59,264 nucleotides of DNA. Source: JAPKZH01 sp964537875. Lineage in GTDB: Bacteria > Acidobacteriota > Aminicenantia > Aminicenantales > UBA4085. The stretch spans positions 1-59,264 of the forward strand of contig CAZIDN010000016.1 of the NCBI GenBank assembly GCA_964537875.1. The letters are read 5' to 3'. The position numbers and the translations under genes were made by a program. Shown here in pieces: positions 30,831 to 38,952 of this stretch. The notes under the pieces were generated by a model, which ran no database searches, was not told where the DNA came from, and worked only from the letters and a program-made list of their open reading frames with translations. Each line of letters starts with the position of its first letter. Positions within the stretch are counted from its first letter, which is position 1.

Positions 30831-31423
30831 CTTTCCGTATTATAAAGTCTCTTGGTAATCCCGAATACTAATATTGGGCAACCACCGCCTCCACCGCCTT
30901 CAATTCTTGGCAACAACTTCTTCATCCAAGTCGTAGACCACCCGTACTTATCCCAGATATCCTTTCCCATAGCCTGGAATATTTCACTTAGTTCATCAGA
31001 TTTTGTGATAATAACGCCAACACTTATCGCACGCAAATCAAAAAGTAAGCGGAAATTATTTAAATCCCTGTCGAAAAAAGGATCTTTATTACTCCACTCT
31101 ATTTCAAGTGCGATTCCATTCTTGAAACAATCCACCTCGTGCGTAGGTGTGACATACTCATGTTCATCAACCTTAATCATTGTATCAAAAGATTTTTTTT
31201 GCCACCCAAGCTTGAAAAATTGTTCATTAAACCATTTGGAAATTTTGGAAAGACCGCCCCCCGGTGATCTAATATCTTCTTCGCTTAACCGAAATCGGGC
31301 CAAAACGCTAACAATTTCTTCCCATTCTTCGCTATAGTCGCCTCTCAATACCGCGCAGGCATGTTTCCATTCATAGATTTCATAATTTCTTCGAAGTGAT
31401 CTTGGCAAAAGAGAAGTTGGCAT
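30827..31423 (-). CDS. BglII/BamHI-like type II restriction endonuclease
   Basis: About 198 residues. The active-site region reads PTHEVDCFKNGIALEIEW with Asp near 98 and Glu-x-Glu near 107-109, a D-x8-E-x-E arrangement as in the BamHI/BglII/BstYI branch of PD-(D/E)xK nucleases. WSNKDPFFDRDLNNFRLLF and ISVGVIITKSDEL follow as in that family. Relatives cut GATC-centred hexamers (AGATCT, GGATCC, RGATCY), so a GATC-centred site is a reasonable guess but not shown. ATG at 31423 is chosen over a TTG two codons upstream. The nuclease gene comes first and the methyltransferase second, overlapping by ATGA. Confidence 0.85.
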   Translation of the reverse strand: MPTSLLPRSLRRNYEIYEWKHACAVLRGDYSEEWEEIVSVLARFRLSEEDIRSPGGGLSKISKWFNEQFFKLGWQKKSFDTMIKVDEHEYVTPTHEVDCFKNGIALEIEWSNKDPFFDRDLNNFRLLFDLRAISVGVIITKSDELSEIFQAMGKDIWDKYGWSTTWMKKLLPRIEGGGGGGCPILVFGITKRLYNTER

Positions 31424-31737
31424 TGCCAATCCCGTTTATCTTAGTCTTAACGTAAAAAATTATCATAGCACAAATAGCAAATTTCTTAAACACAAAAATG
31501 TCTGCTATGAAGGAAAAACTCGTTGGATCATCACATAATCGCAAAAGCTGGCGGGTCTCATGGGTCTAAGGACCAATCACCAGAGCGGCTTCCATCATTC
31601 TCCGTCGATCCAAGAGGCGGCATCATTCGATCCAAAGGATTTTTTATCAATACCGGTCCTTGAGTATTCTTTGAAATATGATCTTTCTTACATAAATCTT
31701 ATACACCAGCGATAAGAAGGGCGAGGCAGAACGGTAT

Positions 31738-31857
31738 TTGATGATTTCGAGGCCGAGGACAATCGCGCGAAAGACAAATGGCAGCGAATAACCCGGCTCA
31801 AATGCTAAATTCGTCGTTGTCTTTTTTTCTTTGTACCGCCAGGCCCGAGTCATCCAG
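31738..31857 (-). pseudogene. relic of a TauE/SafE gene and its upstream region
   Basis: Read leftward, about 31790-31735 encodes YSLPFVFRAIVLGLEI, matching YSLPLVFLAIFLGLKI near the end of the intact exporter at 36435-37172. At 31837-31857 the sequence GCCAGGCCCGAGTCATCCAG equals 37211-37230, which lies just upstream of the intact gene. The coding middle is deleted and the distal C-terminus has diverged. Between 31424 and 31737 I see no gene, only the likely promoter region of the endonuclease. Confidence 0.5.
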
Positions 31858-32047
31858 ATGTTCTCCTGTCGCACCGGCGGCTTTTGCCCGTCGTGCCATG
31901 CCAAGAGGCTTGAGGAATAGGGAGAATGGATACGGGAGGAGCTTCTCCTGGATGTCCCCCATAGCCAGGTCGTCTTCGTTATTCTGAAGATGCTACGCCT
32001 CTTTATCAAGTTCAAGCATAAGCTATTGGGCGATCTTTGCCGCTGTG

Positions 32048-32245
32048 CCGTCCGGGCGATTTTTCGGTCATTCGCGACGATGATCAGGCCGGACGGCCTC
32101 TTTCGCGGCCATCTTTGTGATGTTGACATCGATCGGTGGCTAAAAATATACTTTTCTCATGAAGGGTGGTACCGATTCCGATCTGAACGGGAGGGATCAT
32201 CGCGTTGCGCGAAAAAGCAAATCCTTGTAGCGTCCTCTTGGATTT
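32048..32245 (+). repeat. dispersed promoter repeat, copy 5 (most complete)
   Basis: Order: GATTTTTCGG block, hairpin GGCCTCTTTCGCGGCC (32095-32110) with ATCTTT behind it, TTGACA (32123-32128), 18-nt spacer, TATACT (32147-32152), GAAGGGTGGTACCGATTCCG, then ACGGGAGGGATCATCGCG and TGCGCGAAAAAG. It ends about 35 nt before the GH172 start and is that gene's likely promoter and leader. Confidence 0.75.
32123..32152 (+). promoter_or_regulatory. sigma70-type promoter inside repeat copy 5, driving GH172
   Basis: TTGACA-N18-TATACT, the best promoter match in the repeat family. The leader to the ATG at 32282 would be about 120 nt, and AAGGAGGAG precedes the start. Confidence 0.65.
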
Positions 32246-32281
32246 CCTCGGGAGAATATCCGGCAGTTAAGGAGGAGCGAG

Positions 32282-34264
32282 ATGAAATTGACCGTGGCCA
32301 GCATGAACAGGAAAATCGTCGTCCTTTTCGCCCTGACGATGTTCGCCGCGGGATTATCCGCCAAGGATGGTCGCGAACGTCCCGCAACAGAATTCCGGCC
32401 TCATCCGGCCTATGCCCTTCTCGAAAAGCTAGTCCGCATTCCGCCGCAGCTGACCGTGCTCGAGGTGTCGAGCCATAACAAGAAAGGCGTCAACGGCGAC
32501 GCCGACTGGCCTCTGTACAAGGATGCGCGCGGGGACGATGTTATCTTCGACGCCGCTGGCCCGGGGTGTATCAAGAGCATGTGGGGCACGGCCTTCGATC
32601 CGAAAGCCGTCCTCCAATTTTATTTTGACGGCGACCAAGAGCCGCGCCTGCGGATTAATGTCCTCGAATTTTATCAGGGCAAAAATCCACTCTTTCCGTC
32701 CCCACTCGTTTCCTACGAGAAGCGCGGCCTGTGGGGCGATGCTCCGTTCGCGGGCAACTCGTTCGTTTCGATTCCCTTCGTCAAGTCCTTGAAAATCAGC
32801 GTCAAGGGCGAATCACGGTTCTTCCATATCATCTACGAGAAGTATCCTTATCCCGCCGCCATCGATACGTTTACGGGGAGGGAAGAGCGGTCCGGGCTCC
32901 TGGATAGCTTCGCGAGGCTGGGGGAGGAGCCTTTTGATCCCGGTGAGTTGATGGTGATTGCGGCCGAGACCCAGACCGTCGAACCGGGACAGACGGTCCC
33001 GCTCCTCAAACTCGAGAACGCCTCCGGCGTCATCCGCGAGATCCTCATCGAGGGCGACGGCGCCGAGGACTTCTTCCAACAAACGCGGCTAAGGATGCGC
33101 TGGGACGGCCACGCCCGCTGGGACGTGCAGGCGCCGCCCGGGATGTTCTTTGGCTCCGCGGTCAGGGCCAACGACATGCGCTCTCTTCCCCTGCGCGTCG
33201 AAAAACTCGCTGGGGGAAAAGTCCGGCTCAGGTGTTTTTTCCTGATCCCCTTTTGGGAAAAGGCCGAGGTCGAATGGCAAAACGCAACGGCACGGCCGAT
33301 GGCGCCGCTCAAAGCCCGGATTCTGATCGATAAAAACACGATTCCCCGCGCCGAGGGCGCTTATTTCACGACGCTCTACCATGCCGGCGAAACGGTCACC
33401 GGGCACGACTGGCTGCTTTATGAAGGACAGGGAGCGGGCTGGCTCGCGGGCGTCGTCCAGTCCATGATGAATTCCCACTACTGCGAGGGCAACGAGCATT
33501 TCGTTCTCGACGGCGCTGTCTCACCCCAGTGGAACGGCACCGGAACCGAGGACTACTATCTCGCCTGCTTCTGGCCGAACTCGGACTTCGACACTCCCTT
33601 CGGCTGTGTCGCGGGCAATATCCAGGAGGAAGGAGGCGGCGACCTCCCTGGAGCTTATCACGCACCGTCGAGCTACAGTCGCTTTCACCTGGAAGCGCCC
33701 ATCCCCTTTTTCTCTTCGATCGATGCCCGGATCCAGCATGGGGGGCAGAGCGACATCATCTCGGACTACAGGAGTCTTGCCTTCGCCTACCTTCGGAAAT
33801 CTCCGGCGCTCACTCAAACGGATTCTATCAATGTAGGGCATCCTGAGAGCGAAAAGGCGCACGGATATCAAGCCTCAAACGGTGGCCCCGCGACTGAGCT
33901 CAGCGCATACCCGGAAGGAGAGCATTTCGAGACGATCTCGAAGGCGACCGGACGCTACCATACGGGCGGCGAGATCCGGTTCAGGGTCGCGGTCGACCCG
34001 GCGAACAACGGCGTGCGGCTTCGAAGGCGAATCGACCAAAAGTATGCCCGGCAGAAAGCCCTGGTCTATGTCGACGGCCGGTACGCCGGCTGCTGGTATC
34101 GCGGCTATGCGAATGAATACCTGCGCTGGAGTGACGACGACTTCGAGATCGGGCCCGTCTTCAGCCGCGGCAGGAAATCCCTGGATATACGGCTCGTCGT
34201 CAAAATGGACGACGGAGAAAGCGCCTTCTCGGAATTCGGATATACAATTTATTGTTATCGATAG
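32282..34264 (+). CDS. DUF2961/GH172 family glycoside hydrolase, exported
   Basis: A 660-residue exported protein of the GH172 (formerly DUF2961) family, whose known members split alpha-fructofuranoside or arabinofuranoside linkages. A signal peptide is present (KIVVLFALTMFAAGLSA). Family landmarks include DADWPLYKDARGDDVIFDAA (about 73-92), CIKSMWGTAFDP, FYFDGDQEPRL and the catalytic-site segment QWNGTGTEDYYL (about 416-427) with its Glu. RFHLEAPIPFFSSIDARIQHG and the C-terminal YVDGRYAGCWYRGYANEY complete it. These enzymes form trimers or higher assemblies with the active site at the interface. AAGGAGGAGCGAG supports the start, and transcription probably begins in repeat copy 5. Confidence 0.9.
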   Translation: MKLTVASMNRKIVVLFALTMFAAGLSAKDGRERPATEFRPHPAYALLEKLVRIPPQLTVLEVSSHNKKGVNGDADWPLYKDARGDDVIFDAAGPGCIKSMWGTAFDPKAVLQFYFDGDQEPRLRINVLEFYQGKNPLFPSPLVSYEKRGLWGDAPFAGNSFVSIPFVKSLKISVKGESRFFHIIYEKYPYPAAIDTFTGREERSGLLDSFARLGEEPFDPGELMVIAAETQTVEPGQTVPLLKLENASGVIREILIEGDGAEDFFQQTRLRMRWDGHARWDVQAPPGMFFGSAVRANDMRSLPLRVEKLAGGKVRLRCFFLIPFWEKAEVEWQNATARPMAPLKARILIDKNTIPRAEGAYFTTLYHAGETVTGHDWLLYEGQGAGWLAGVVQSMMNSHYCEGNEHFVLDGAVSPQWNGTGTEDYYLACFWPNSDFDTPFGCVAGNIQEEGGGDLPGAYHAPSSYSRFHLEAPIPFFSSIDARIQHGGQSDIISDYRSLAFAYLRKSPALTQTDSINVGHPESEKAHGYQASNGGPATELSAYPEGEHFETISKATGRYHTGGEIRFRVAVDPANNGVRLRRRIDQKYARQKALVYVDGRYAGCWYRGYANEYLRWSDDDFEIGPVFSRGRKSLDIRLVVKMDDGESAFSEFGYTIYCYR

Positions 34265-34291
34265 AAATTATGGAAATCTAAGGAGAATTCA

Positions 34292-34360
34292 GGTGGTGCC
34301 GATTCCGATCTGAACGGGAGGGATCATCGCGTTGCGCGAAGAAGTTTATTCTTATAGGGT
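34292..34360 (+). repeat. dispersed promoter repeat, copy 6 (leader part only)
   Basis: GGTGGTGCCGATTCCGATCT then ACGGGAGGGATCATCGCG and TTGCGCGAAGAAG, nearly identical to 32166-32220 but without the promoter. It begins 28 nt after the GH172 stop. Confidence 0.7.
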
Positions 34361-34426
34361 ACGATCTGCGCTTTATTGCTCTGCTCAAAAAAATCGGTTT
34401 CGAAAAATAGGAGGCCGATATTATAT

Positions 34427-34455
34427 TTGACATTTGGACGTCCAAATGTTAATTA
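34427..34455 (+). promoter_or_regulatory. promoter with 18-nt perfect palindrome, DUF4143 ATPase no. 1
   Basis: TTGACA (34427-34432), 17-nt spacer, TAATTA (34450-34455). The spacer is almost wholly filled by the perfect palindrome CATTTGGACGTCCAAATG (34431-34448). The ATG at 34463 lies 7 nt past the -10 box without a ribosome-binding site, so the message is probably leaderless. Confidence 0.7.
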
Positions 34456-34462
34456 TAGTTTC

Positions 34463-35608
34463 ATGATTAACCGTGCTTATTGGCTGAATAGCATTCGGGC
34501 CGCTTGGCAGAAGCGGCCGATCGTCTGGCTCGCGGGAGTCCGTCGCGTCGGGAAAACCACCCTGGCTCGGATGTTGCCCGATATCGTTTACCTCAGTTGC
34601 GATCTGCCTTCTGAGGCGCGGCGCTTAGAGGACCCTGAGATGTTTTTCGGGGCGCAATCGAAAAACGCCGTCATCGTCCTGGATGAAATCCATCGCTTGA
34701 GCGATCCGAGCCGTATTCTCAAGATCGCTGCCGACGCATTTCCCGGACTTCGCATTCTGGCCACTGGTTCCTCGACTTTAGCCGCTATCCGTAAATTCAG
34801 AGATTCCTTGACAGGTAGAAAACTGGTGCTGACTTTGTTCCCGGTTCTCTGGACGGAATGTGAGGAGGAGTTTCATATCCTCGACTTGGACCGGAGGCTC
34901 CTTAATGGGGGGCTTCCCGAGTTCCTTCTCAATCCGACTAAGGACGAACATCTTTTTACCGAGTGGATGGATAGCTTCTATGCCCGTGACATCCAGGAGC
35001 TGTTTGCCGTCCGCGAGAGAACGGGCTTCCTTAAGCTTTTGCGCTTAATGCTCAGGCAGAGCGGGGGCCAGGCGGATTACTCGGCCCTTTCCCGGGAATG
35101 CGATCTCAGCCGTCCGACGGTGAAAGCTTACCTTGAAGCGATGAGCATCGCTTGCGCGCTTTATCCAATGCCCCCCTTTCATGGAGGCGGGCGGAGAGAG
35201 ATCGTGCGCCGCCCGAAGGTTTATGGATTCGATACGGGTTTCGTCACCTACGCGCACGGCTGGAGAGATATCCGTGATGATGATCGCGGTCTTCTCTGGG
35301 AGCATCTGGTCCTGGACGTCCTTCGTGCAGCGACTTGGGGAGAAGGCCTCCATTTCTGGCGGGACAAATCGGGCCGCGAAGTGGATTTTGTCGTCCGACG
35401 CGGGCGAGCCGTCGATGTCGTGGAGTGCAAGATTAATGTCGATCGTTTCGACCCCAAGTCGCTCGCTGTTTTCCGGGAATCGTATCCCCAAGGATCGAAT
35501 TATCTCGTCTGTCCAGCGATCAAATCCTCGTTTGCCCGACGGTTTGGCCACCTTGTCGTCAAAGTCGTCGGCTGTCGGGATCTGTTAGGAGAGTTCGAGA
35601 GGGCGTAA
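34463..35608 (+). CDS. AAA ATPase with DUF4143 nuclease-like domain, no. 1
   Basis: A 381-residue cytoplasmic protein with the AAA_14/DUF4143 layout. Walker A is in AGVRRVGKTTLAR (about 24-36), Walker B in VIVLDEIHRL (about 72-81), sensor-like ILATGSSTL, then a winged-helix part (ALSRECDLSRPTVKAYLEAM) and the C-terminal PD-(D/E)xK-like core with Asp in GREVDFVV and Glu-Cys-Lys in VVECKIN. The cellular role of this large family is not known. The keyed nuclease residues and winged helix suggest DNA binding. The start was chosen at MINRAYWLNS, right behind a palindromic promoter. Copies of the dispersed repeat leader lie before and after the gene. Confidence 0.88.
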   Translation: MINRAYWLNSIRAAWQKRPIVWLAGVRRVGKTTLARMLPDIVYLSCDLPSEARRLEDPEMFFGAQSKNAVIVLDEIHRLSDPSRILKIAADAFPGLRILATGSSTLAAIRKFRDSLTGRKLVLTLFPVLWTECEEEFHILDLDRRLLNGGLPEFLLNPTKDEHLFTEWMDSFYARDIQELFAVRERTGFLKLLRLMLRQSGGQADYSALSRECDLSRPTVKAYLEAMSIACALYPMPPFHGGGRREIVRRPKVYGFDTGFVTYAHGWRDIRDDDRGLLWEHLVLDVLRAATWGEGLHFWRDKSGREVDFVVRRGRAVDVVECKINVDRFDPKSLAVFRESYPQGSNYLVCPAIKSSFARRFGHLVVKVVGCRDLLGEFERA

Positions 35609-35639
35609 AATCTTGAAGTATCCGAACTGTCAGCATGAG

Positions 35640-35705
35640 AATCCGCTTCCGATCTGAACGGGAGGGATCATCGCCTTGCGCGAAAAAGAAAATTCTCATA
35701 GCGTA
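35640..35705 (+). repeat. dispersed promoter repeat, copy 7 (leader part only)
   Basis: CTTCCGATCTGAACGGGAGG, then ATCATCGCCTTGCGCGAAAA and AAATTCTCATAGCGTA. It matches the leader of copies 5 and 6 and starts 31 nt after the DUF4143 gene stop, about 70 nt before the reductase gene. Confidence 0.7.
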
Positions 35706-35775
35706 TAGTATGTATACTTAAATCAAAGAATAACGCTGACAGTGGTCGCCGGCAATCAAATTACAGGAGGTCGAT

Positions 35776-36339
35776 ATGAGAAAGTTAACCGTATTCAATT
35801 TCGTAACCCTGAATGGCTACTATAAAGGGCCAAAAGGAGATATTAGCTGGCATAGGCATGGCGCAGAAGAAAATGAATATTCTGTCGAGGGGCTCAAGTC
35901 AGGAAGCACGCTTCTCTTTGGTCGCGTGACTTATGAGATGATGGCAAGTTACTGGCCGACGCCGGTTGCGATCAAAAATGATCCGATCGTCGCTGCAGGA
36001 ATGAATAATGCGGACAAAATTGTCTTTTCAAGGACGCTGAAAAAGGTCGAGTGGAACAATACGAGGCTGGTGAAGGACAATATTGTGGAAGAAATAAAGA
36101 AAATGAAACAGCTGCCTGGGAAGGATATGACAGTGCTGGGCAGCGGAAGCATCTTAACCCAGTTTGCAGAACAGGGTTTGATCGATGAATATCAGATCAT
36201 GGTGGATCCCGTTGTCCTGGGCGACGGCACGCCAATATTCAAAAACATCCAGCACAAGATGGACCTGAAACTTACAAGGACAAGAATATTTAAGAGTGGG
36301 GTTGTTCTTCTTTGCTACCAGCCAGTTGAAAAGATGTAA
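35776..36339 (+). CDS. dihydrofolate reductase-fold (RibD C-terminal type) protein
   Basis: A 187-residue cytoplasmic protein of the RibD_C/DHFR-like family. Landmarks: RKLTVFNFVTLNGYYKGPKG (first strand and loop), TLLFGRVTYEMMASYWP (about 47-63), DKIVFSRTLKKVEWNNTRLV, VLGSGSILTQFAEQGLIDEY (about 120-139, nucleotide-binding loop) and VDPVVLGDGTPIF. The fold binds NADPH. Stand-alone members are not true folate or riboflavin enzymes and their substrates are mostly unknown. AGGAGGTCGAT precedes the ATG. It follows copy 7 of the repeat leader. Confidence 0.88.
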   Translation: MRKLTVFNFVTLNGYYKGPKGDISWHRHGAEENEYSVEGLKSGSTLLFGRVTYEMMASYWPTPVAIKNDPIVAAGMNNADKIVFSRTLKKVEWNNTRLVKDNIVEEIKKMKQLPGKDMTVLGSGSILTQFAEQGLIDEYQIMVDPVVLGDGTPIFKNIQHKMDLKLTRTRIFKSGVVLLCYQPVEKM

Positions 36340-36388
36340 GCTCGTCCCCCTGGGGACGCCAATCTATTACCAGAGCTACTGCTTTTGC

Positions 36389-36448
36389 AGTAATGCCTAT
36401 CAAGCGATTCAACTGGCCCTTAAAAACCGGCGTTTTAGCCGGCCATAA
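36389..36448 (+). pseudogene. 3'-end relic of a subtilase gene
   Basis: Encodes SNAYQAIQLALKNRRFSRP and a stop. The intact subtilase at 13283-14578 has NAQQAIQLAIKEPSK near its end, and 17 bases (CAAGCGATTCAACTGGC) are shared exactly. No upstream subtilase sequence remains. The relic overlaps the 3' end of the convergent TauE gene. Confidence 0.5.
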
Positions 36449-37172
36449 CTTTTATCAAGAGAATGATCCCGAGCGCGAACAGCATGACATAGACATATTT
36501 GTTGAATTTTTGGGACGGGATTTTTCGGCTGATTTTCAGGCCGAGGAAAATCGCCAGGAAAACAAGAGGCAAAGAATAAAGATATGTTGTGATCACCGTC
36601 TTCGTCCAGAGTCCGGCCAGGCCTTGACCGATCATGATGGCCCCGCCCGTCGGCAGAAAATAGCTTTGTAGCGTAGCCCGGAACGACTCCGGCTTCCAGC
36701 CCCTCAGGACGCCGTAGAGGATGACCGGAGGTCCGTTTGTGTTGTAGGCGCCGCCAAGGATCCCGCCGATAAATCCGAAGAGAAACCCCCAGCGGTCGCT
36801 TTTTATTTGATGCAGGGCGGGTTTGGCCAGGCTGTAGAGGGAGAAGACGATGAGGACGAGAGCCAGGACAAGGTTGACAACGTTCTCATTGATTTGCTTC
36901 AAATAGAGAATGCCGATCGGGATTCCTGCCAGCGTGGAGATGATTAGTCTCATGGTGCTTTTCAGGTCGATATGGCGCCATTCCTTGATCAGAAGGCAGA
37001 TGGCGATGGTCGGGGCGATGATGGCCACCACCGGCGTGGCTATTTTTATGGGGATGATGAGGGCCAGCAGAGGCATGGCCACGAGGGCATCGCCGAAGCC
37101 GAACGTCGAGCGGACAAGCGTCGACAAAAATAGAATCAGGAGGACCGGCAAGAAGGGAACGTCGGCGGTCAT
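36435..37172 (-). CDS. TauE/SafE family sulfite/anion exporter
   Basis: A 245-residue inner-membrane protein with about eight helices, of the TauE/SafE family that exports sulfite, sulfoacetate or similar anions. Family marks: the first helix VLLILFLSTLVRSTFGFGDA (about 7-26) and the internal repeat FGFIGGILGGAYNTNGPPVI (about 138-157) with NGPP. YSLPLVFLAIFLGLKIS is near the end. The start at MTADVPF has TATAAT only 12 nt upstream of the ATG and no ribosome-binding site, pointing to a nearly leaderless message. The rhodanese gene elsewhere in the window also deals with sulfur, but the two are not linked. A relic copy lies at 31738-31857. Confidence 0.88.
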   Translation of the reverse strand: MTADVPFLPVLLILFLSTLVRSTFGFGDALVAMPLLALIIPIKIATPVVAIIAPTIAICLLIKEWRHIDLKSTMRLIISTLAGIPIGILYLKQINENVVNLVLALVLIVFSLYSLAKPALHQIKSDRWGFLFGFIGGILGGAYNTNGPPVILYGVLRGWKPESFRATLQSYFLPTGGAIMIGQGLAGLWTKTVITTYLYSLPLVFLAIFLGLKISRKIPSQKFNKYVYVMLFALGIILLIKVMAG

Positions 37173-37408
37173 TTTGAAGCGACTATTATAATGAATATTC
37201 CTGCCTTTCCGCCAGGCCCGAGTCATCCAGGAATTTTTGTTCGAGGGCGATGATTTTCGTCAGGCCGGCGTTATTGTTCTTATCTGGCTTTTCGCCATCC
37301 GAACTGCGGTGAGGAGCGACTCCTGATGTTCTCCTGCCGCACCCGCGGCTTCAAGTGCCCCTGCAGCTTCCTAGCTCGTCTTACGCTATTTTGAGCTCAA
37401 CTTGGCAT

Positions 37409-37540
37409 GGCTATTGACAGGGCCAACAGGCTGGAGATATACTGCCGGCTTGTTGAAGCGGGAAGTTTCATCGCCAAAAGCGGGAATTCAGCTCGCTCGG
37501 AAAAACCAAGTTCTTATATTTCGAAAAGAAAAATTCTATT
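37409..37540 (+). repeat. dispersed promoter repeat, copy 8
   Basis: TTGACA (37414-37419), 18-nt spacer, TATACT (37438-37443), then TTTCATCGCCAAAAGCGGGA, GAATTCA and CTCGGAAAAACCAAGTTCTT, matching the leader of copy 3. It lies just upstream of the gene at 37560 and likely drives it. 37173-37408 holds no gene, only sequence shared in part with 31836-31900. Confidence 0.65.
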
Positions 37541-37559
37541 AGTTCTTGGGAGGATGCAA

Positions 37560-38060
37560 ATGAACCAACCGATCCGCATGACACGAACAGTTCTGATTGC
37601 AATGGCGGTAGTATTCTGTTTCACCGGCGTGGCCGCCGCCCAGGGCGCCCAGAAAATCGACGCCTGCACCCTGCTGACCAAGGCCCAGATCCAAGCCGCT
37701 GTCGGCCAGAACGTCGGCGACGGCAAGCCGAACGCCAACGCCAACCCGGCAGTGGGGGCCTCCTGCCAATATGTGATCGGCGACTACGGCGTATTCAGCA
37801 TTCTGGTCAAGGCGGTCGGGCCCGGCGAAACCGCCGACAAGATGATAGCGGAACTGAAAAAAATGAAGATCGCCGTTTCAGACGCCCCGGGCATCGGCGA
37901 CCGCTCGTTTTTCTCCAGTCCAGGCTACGGCATGCTGCAGCTCAACACTTTCAAGGGCTCCAAGTATCTGCTCATCACCATGCTGGTGCCAGGCGCCACC
38001 GAGGCCGCGCAGAAAACTGCCGCCGAAAAGCTGATGCGTGAAGCATTAACGAAAATATGA
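37560..38060 (+). CDS. small secreted protein, DUF3558-like
   Basis: A 166-residue exported protein. GGGAGG lies 6 nt before the ATG at 37560, followed by a signal peptide (TVLIAMAVVFCFTGVAAAQG). The mature part begins KIDACTLLTKAQIQAAVG with a second Cys in GASCQYVIGDYGVF, a two-cysteine layout as in DUF3558-like domains. PGIGDRSFFSSPGY and LLITMLVPGATE follow. No enzymatic motif is seen, and such domains are usually substrate-free periplasmic or surface proteins. It is followed after 55 nt by an OmpA-family gene on the same strand, so an envelope operon is likely, driven from repeat copy 8. Confidence 0.72.
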   Translation: MNQPIRMTRTVLIAMAVVFCFTGVAAAQGAQKIDACTLLTKAQIQAAVGQNVGDGKPNANANPAVGASCQYVIGDYGVFSILVKAVGPGETADKMIAELKKMKIAVSDAPGIGDRSFFSSPGYGMLQLNTFKGSKYLLITMLVPGATEAAQKTAAEKLMREALTKI

Positions 38061-38115
38061 GCCTCGGGGCAGACGTGTGGCCCTCCAAAATAAAGAAAGA
38101 GAGAGGAGATAGACC

Positions 38116-38952
38116 ATGAAAAAGACATTGATCGTTTGGATGAGCGCGTTGTTATTCTTGCTCGCGACGGGCGTCGCCGCCCAGCAACCGGACAGCAAAG
38201 GCTGCAAGGACCACCCGCTGTTCCCCACGCGCATGCCGGAATACCGCATCGGAAACTGCAAGGTCGAGGATTTCGGGGTTTACGAATTCTTCGCGACGAA
38301 GGGCCCAAAGACCCCGGTCGAAGGCAAATTCACCTTCATCACCTACAATTTCACCGGACAACGGACCAACGAACCGAGCGGTCTCGCCATTGTCCGGAAC
38401 TACGAGAACGCCATCCAGAAGGCGGGGGGCACGATCCTGCAGAGCGACCCGCAGAGGTGGGTGAACGGGAAGATCGTCAAGGACGGCCAGGAAGTGTGGG
38501 TGCAGATCGAGAAGGGGAACGGGGCGATCTGGCTGCGGATCGTCGAGAAGAAAGCGATGGAGCAGTACATCGTGGCGGACGCGGCGGCCTTCGGCAACGA
38601 CATCAAGGCCACGGGCCACGTTGCGGTCTACGGCATCAATTTCGATACCGGGAAGTCGACCATCAAGCCCGAGTCGGCCCAGGCTCTCGGTGAGATCGTC
38701 AAGCTCCTGACAGCCGACCCGAGCCTCAAGGTCTTTGTGGTGGGCCACACGGACACCGTGGGCGGCGTGGACAGCAACATCAAGCTCTCCCAGGACCGGG
38801 CCGAGGCCGTCCTCCAGGCGCTCGTCCGCGACCACGGCATCGCCCCTGCCCGTCTGAGGGCCTCCGGATGCGGCCCGTTTGCGCCGGTTGCATCCAACGA
38901 CACCGAGGAAGGCCGGGCCAAGAACCGCCGGGTCGAACTAGTCAAGCAATAG
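38116..38952 (+). CDS. OmpA family protein
   Basis: A 278-residue envelope protein with a signal peptide (TLIVWMSALLFLLATGVAAQ). The N-terminal half is of unknown fold (FPTRMPEYRIGNCKVEDFG). Residues about 170-278 are a complete OmpA C-terminal peptidoglycan-binding domain: YGINFDTGKSTIKPESAQAL, VFVVGHTDTVGGVDSNIKLS, RAEAVLQALV and the closing NRRVEL. The Asp and Arg that clasp diaminopimelate are in these segments. It should anchor the outer membrane or a complex to the cell wall. AGAGAGGAGATAG lies before the ATG. It is likely co-transcribed with the small secreted protein before it. Confidence 0.92.
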   Translation: MKKTLIVWMSALLFLLATGVAAQQPDSKGCKDHPLFPTRMPEYRIGNCKVEDFGVYEFFATKGPKTPVEGKFTFITYNFTGQRTNEPSGLAIVRNYENAIQKAGGTILQSDPQRWVNGKIVKDGQEVWVQIEKGNGAIWLRIVEKKAMEQYIVADAAAFGNDIKATGHVAVYGINFDTGKSTIKPESAQALGEIVKLLTADPSLKVFVVGHTDTVGGVDSNIKLSQDRAEAVLQALVRDHGIAPARLRASGCGPFAPVASNDTEEGRAKNRRVELVKQ

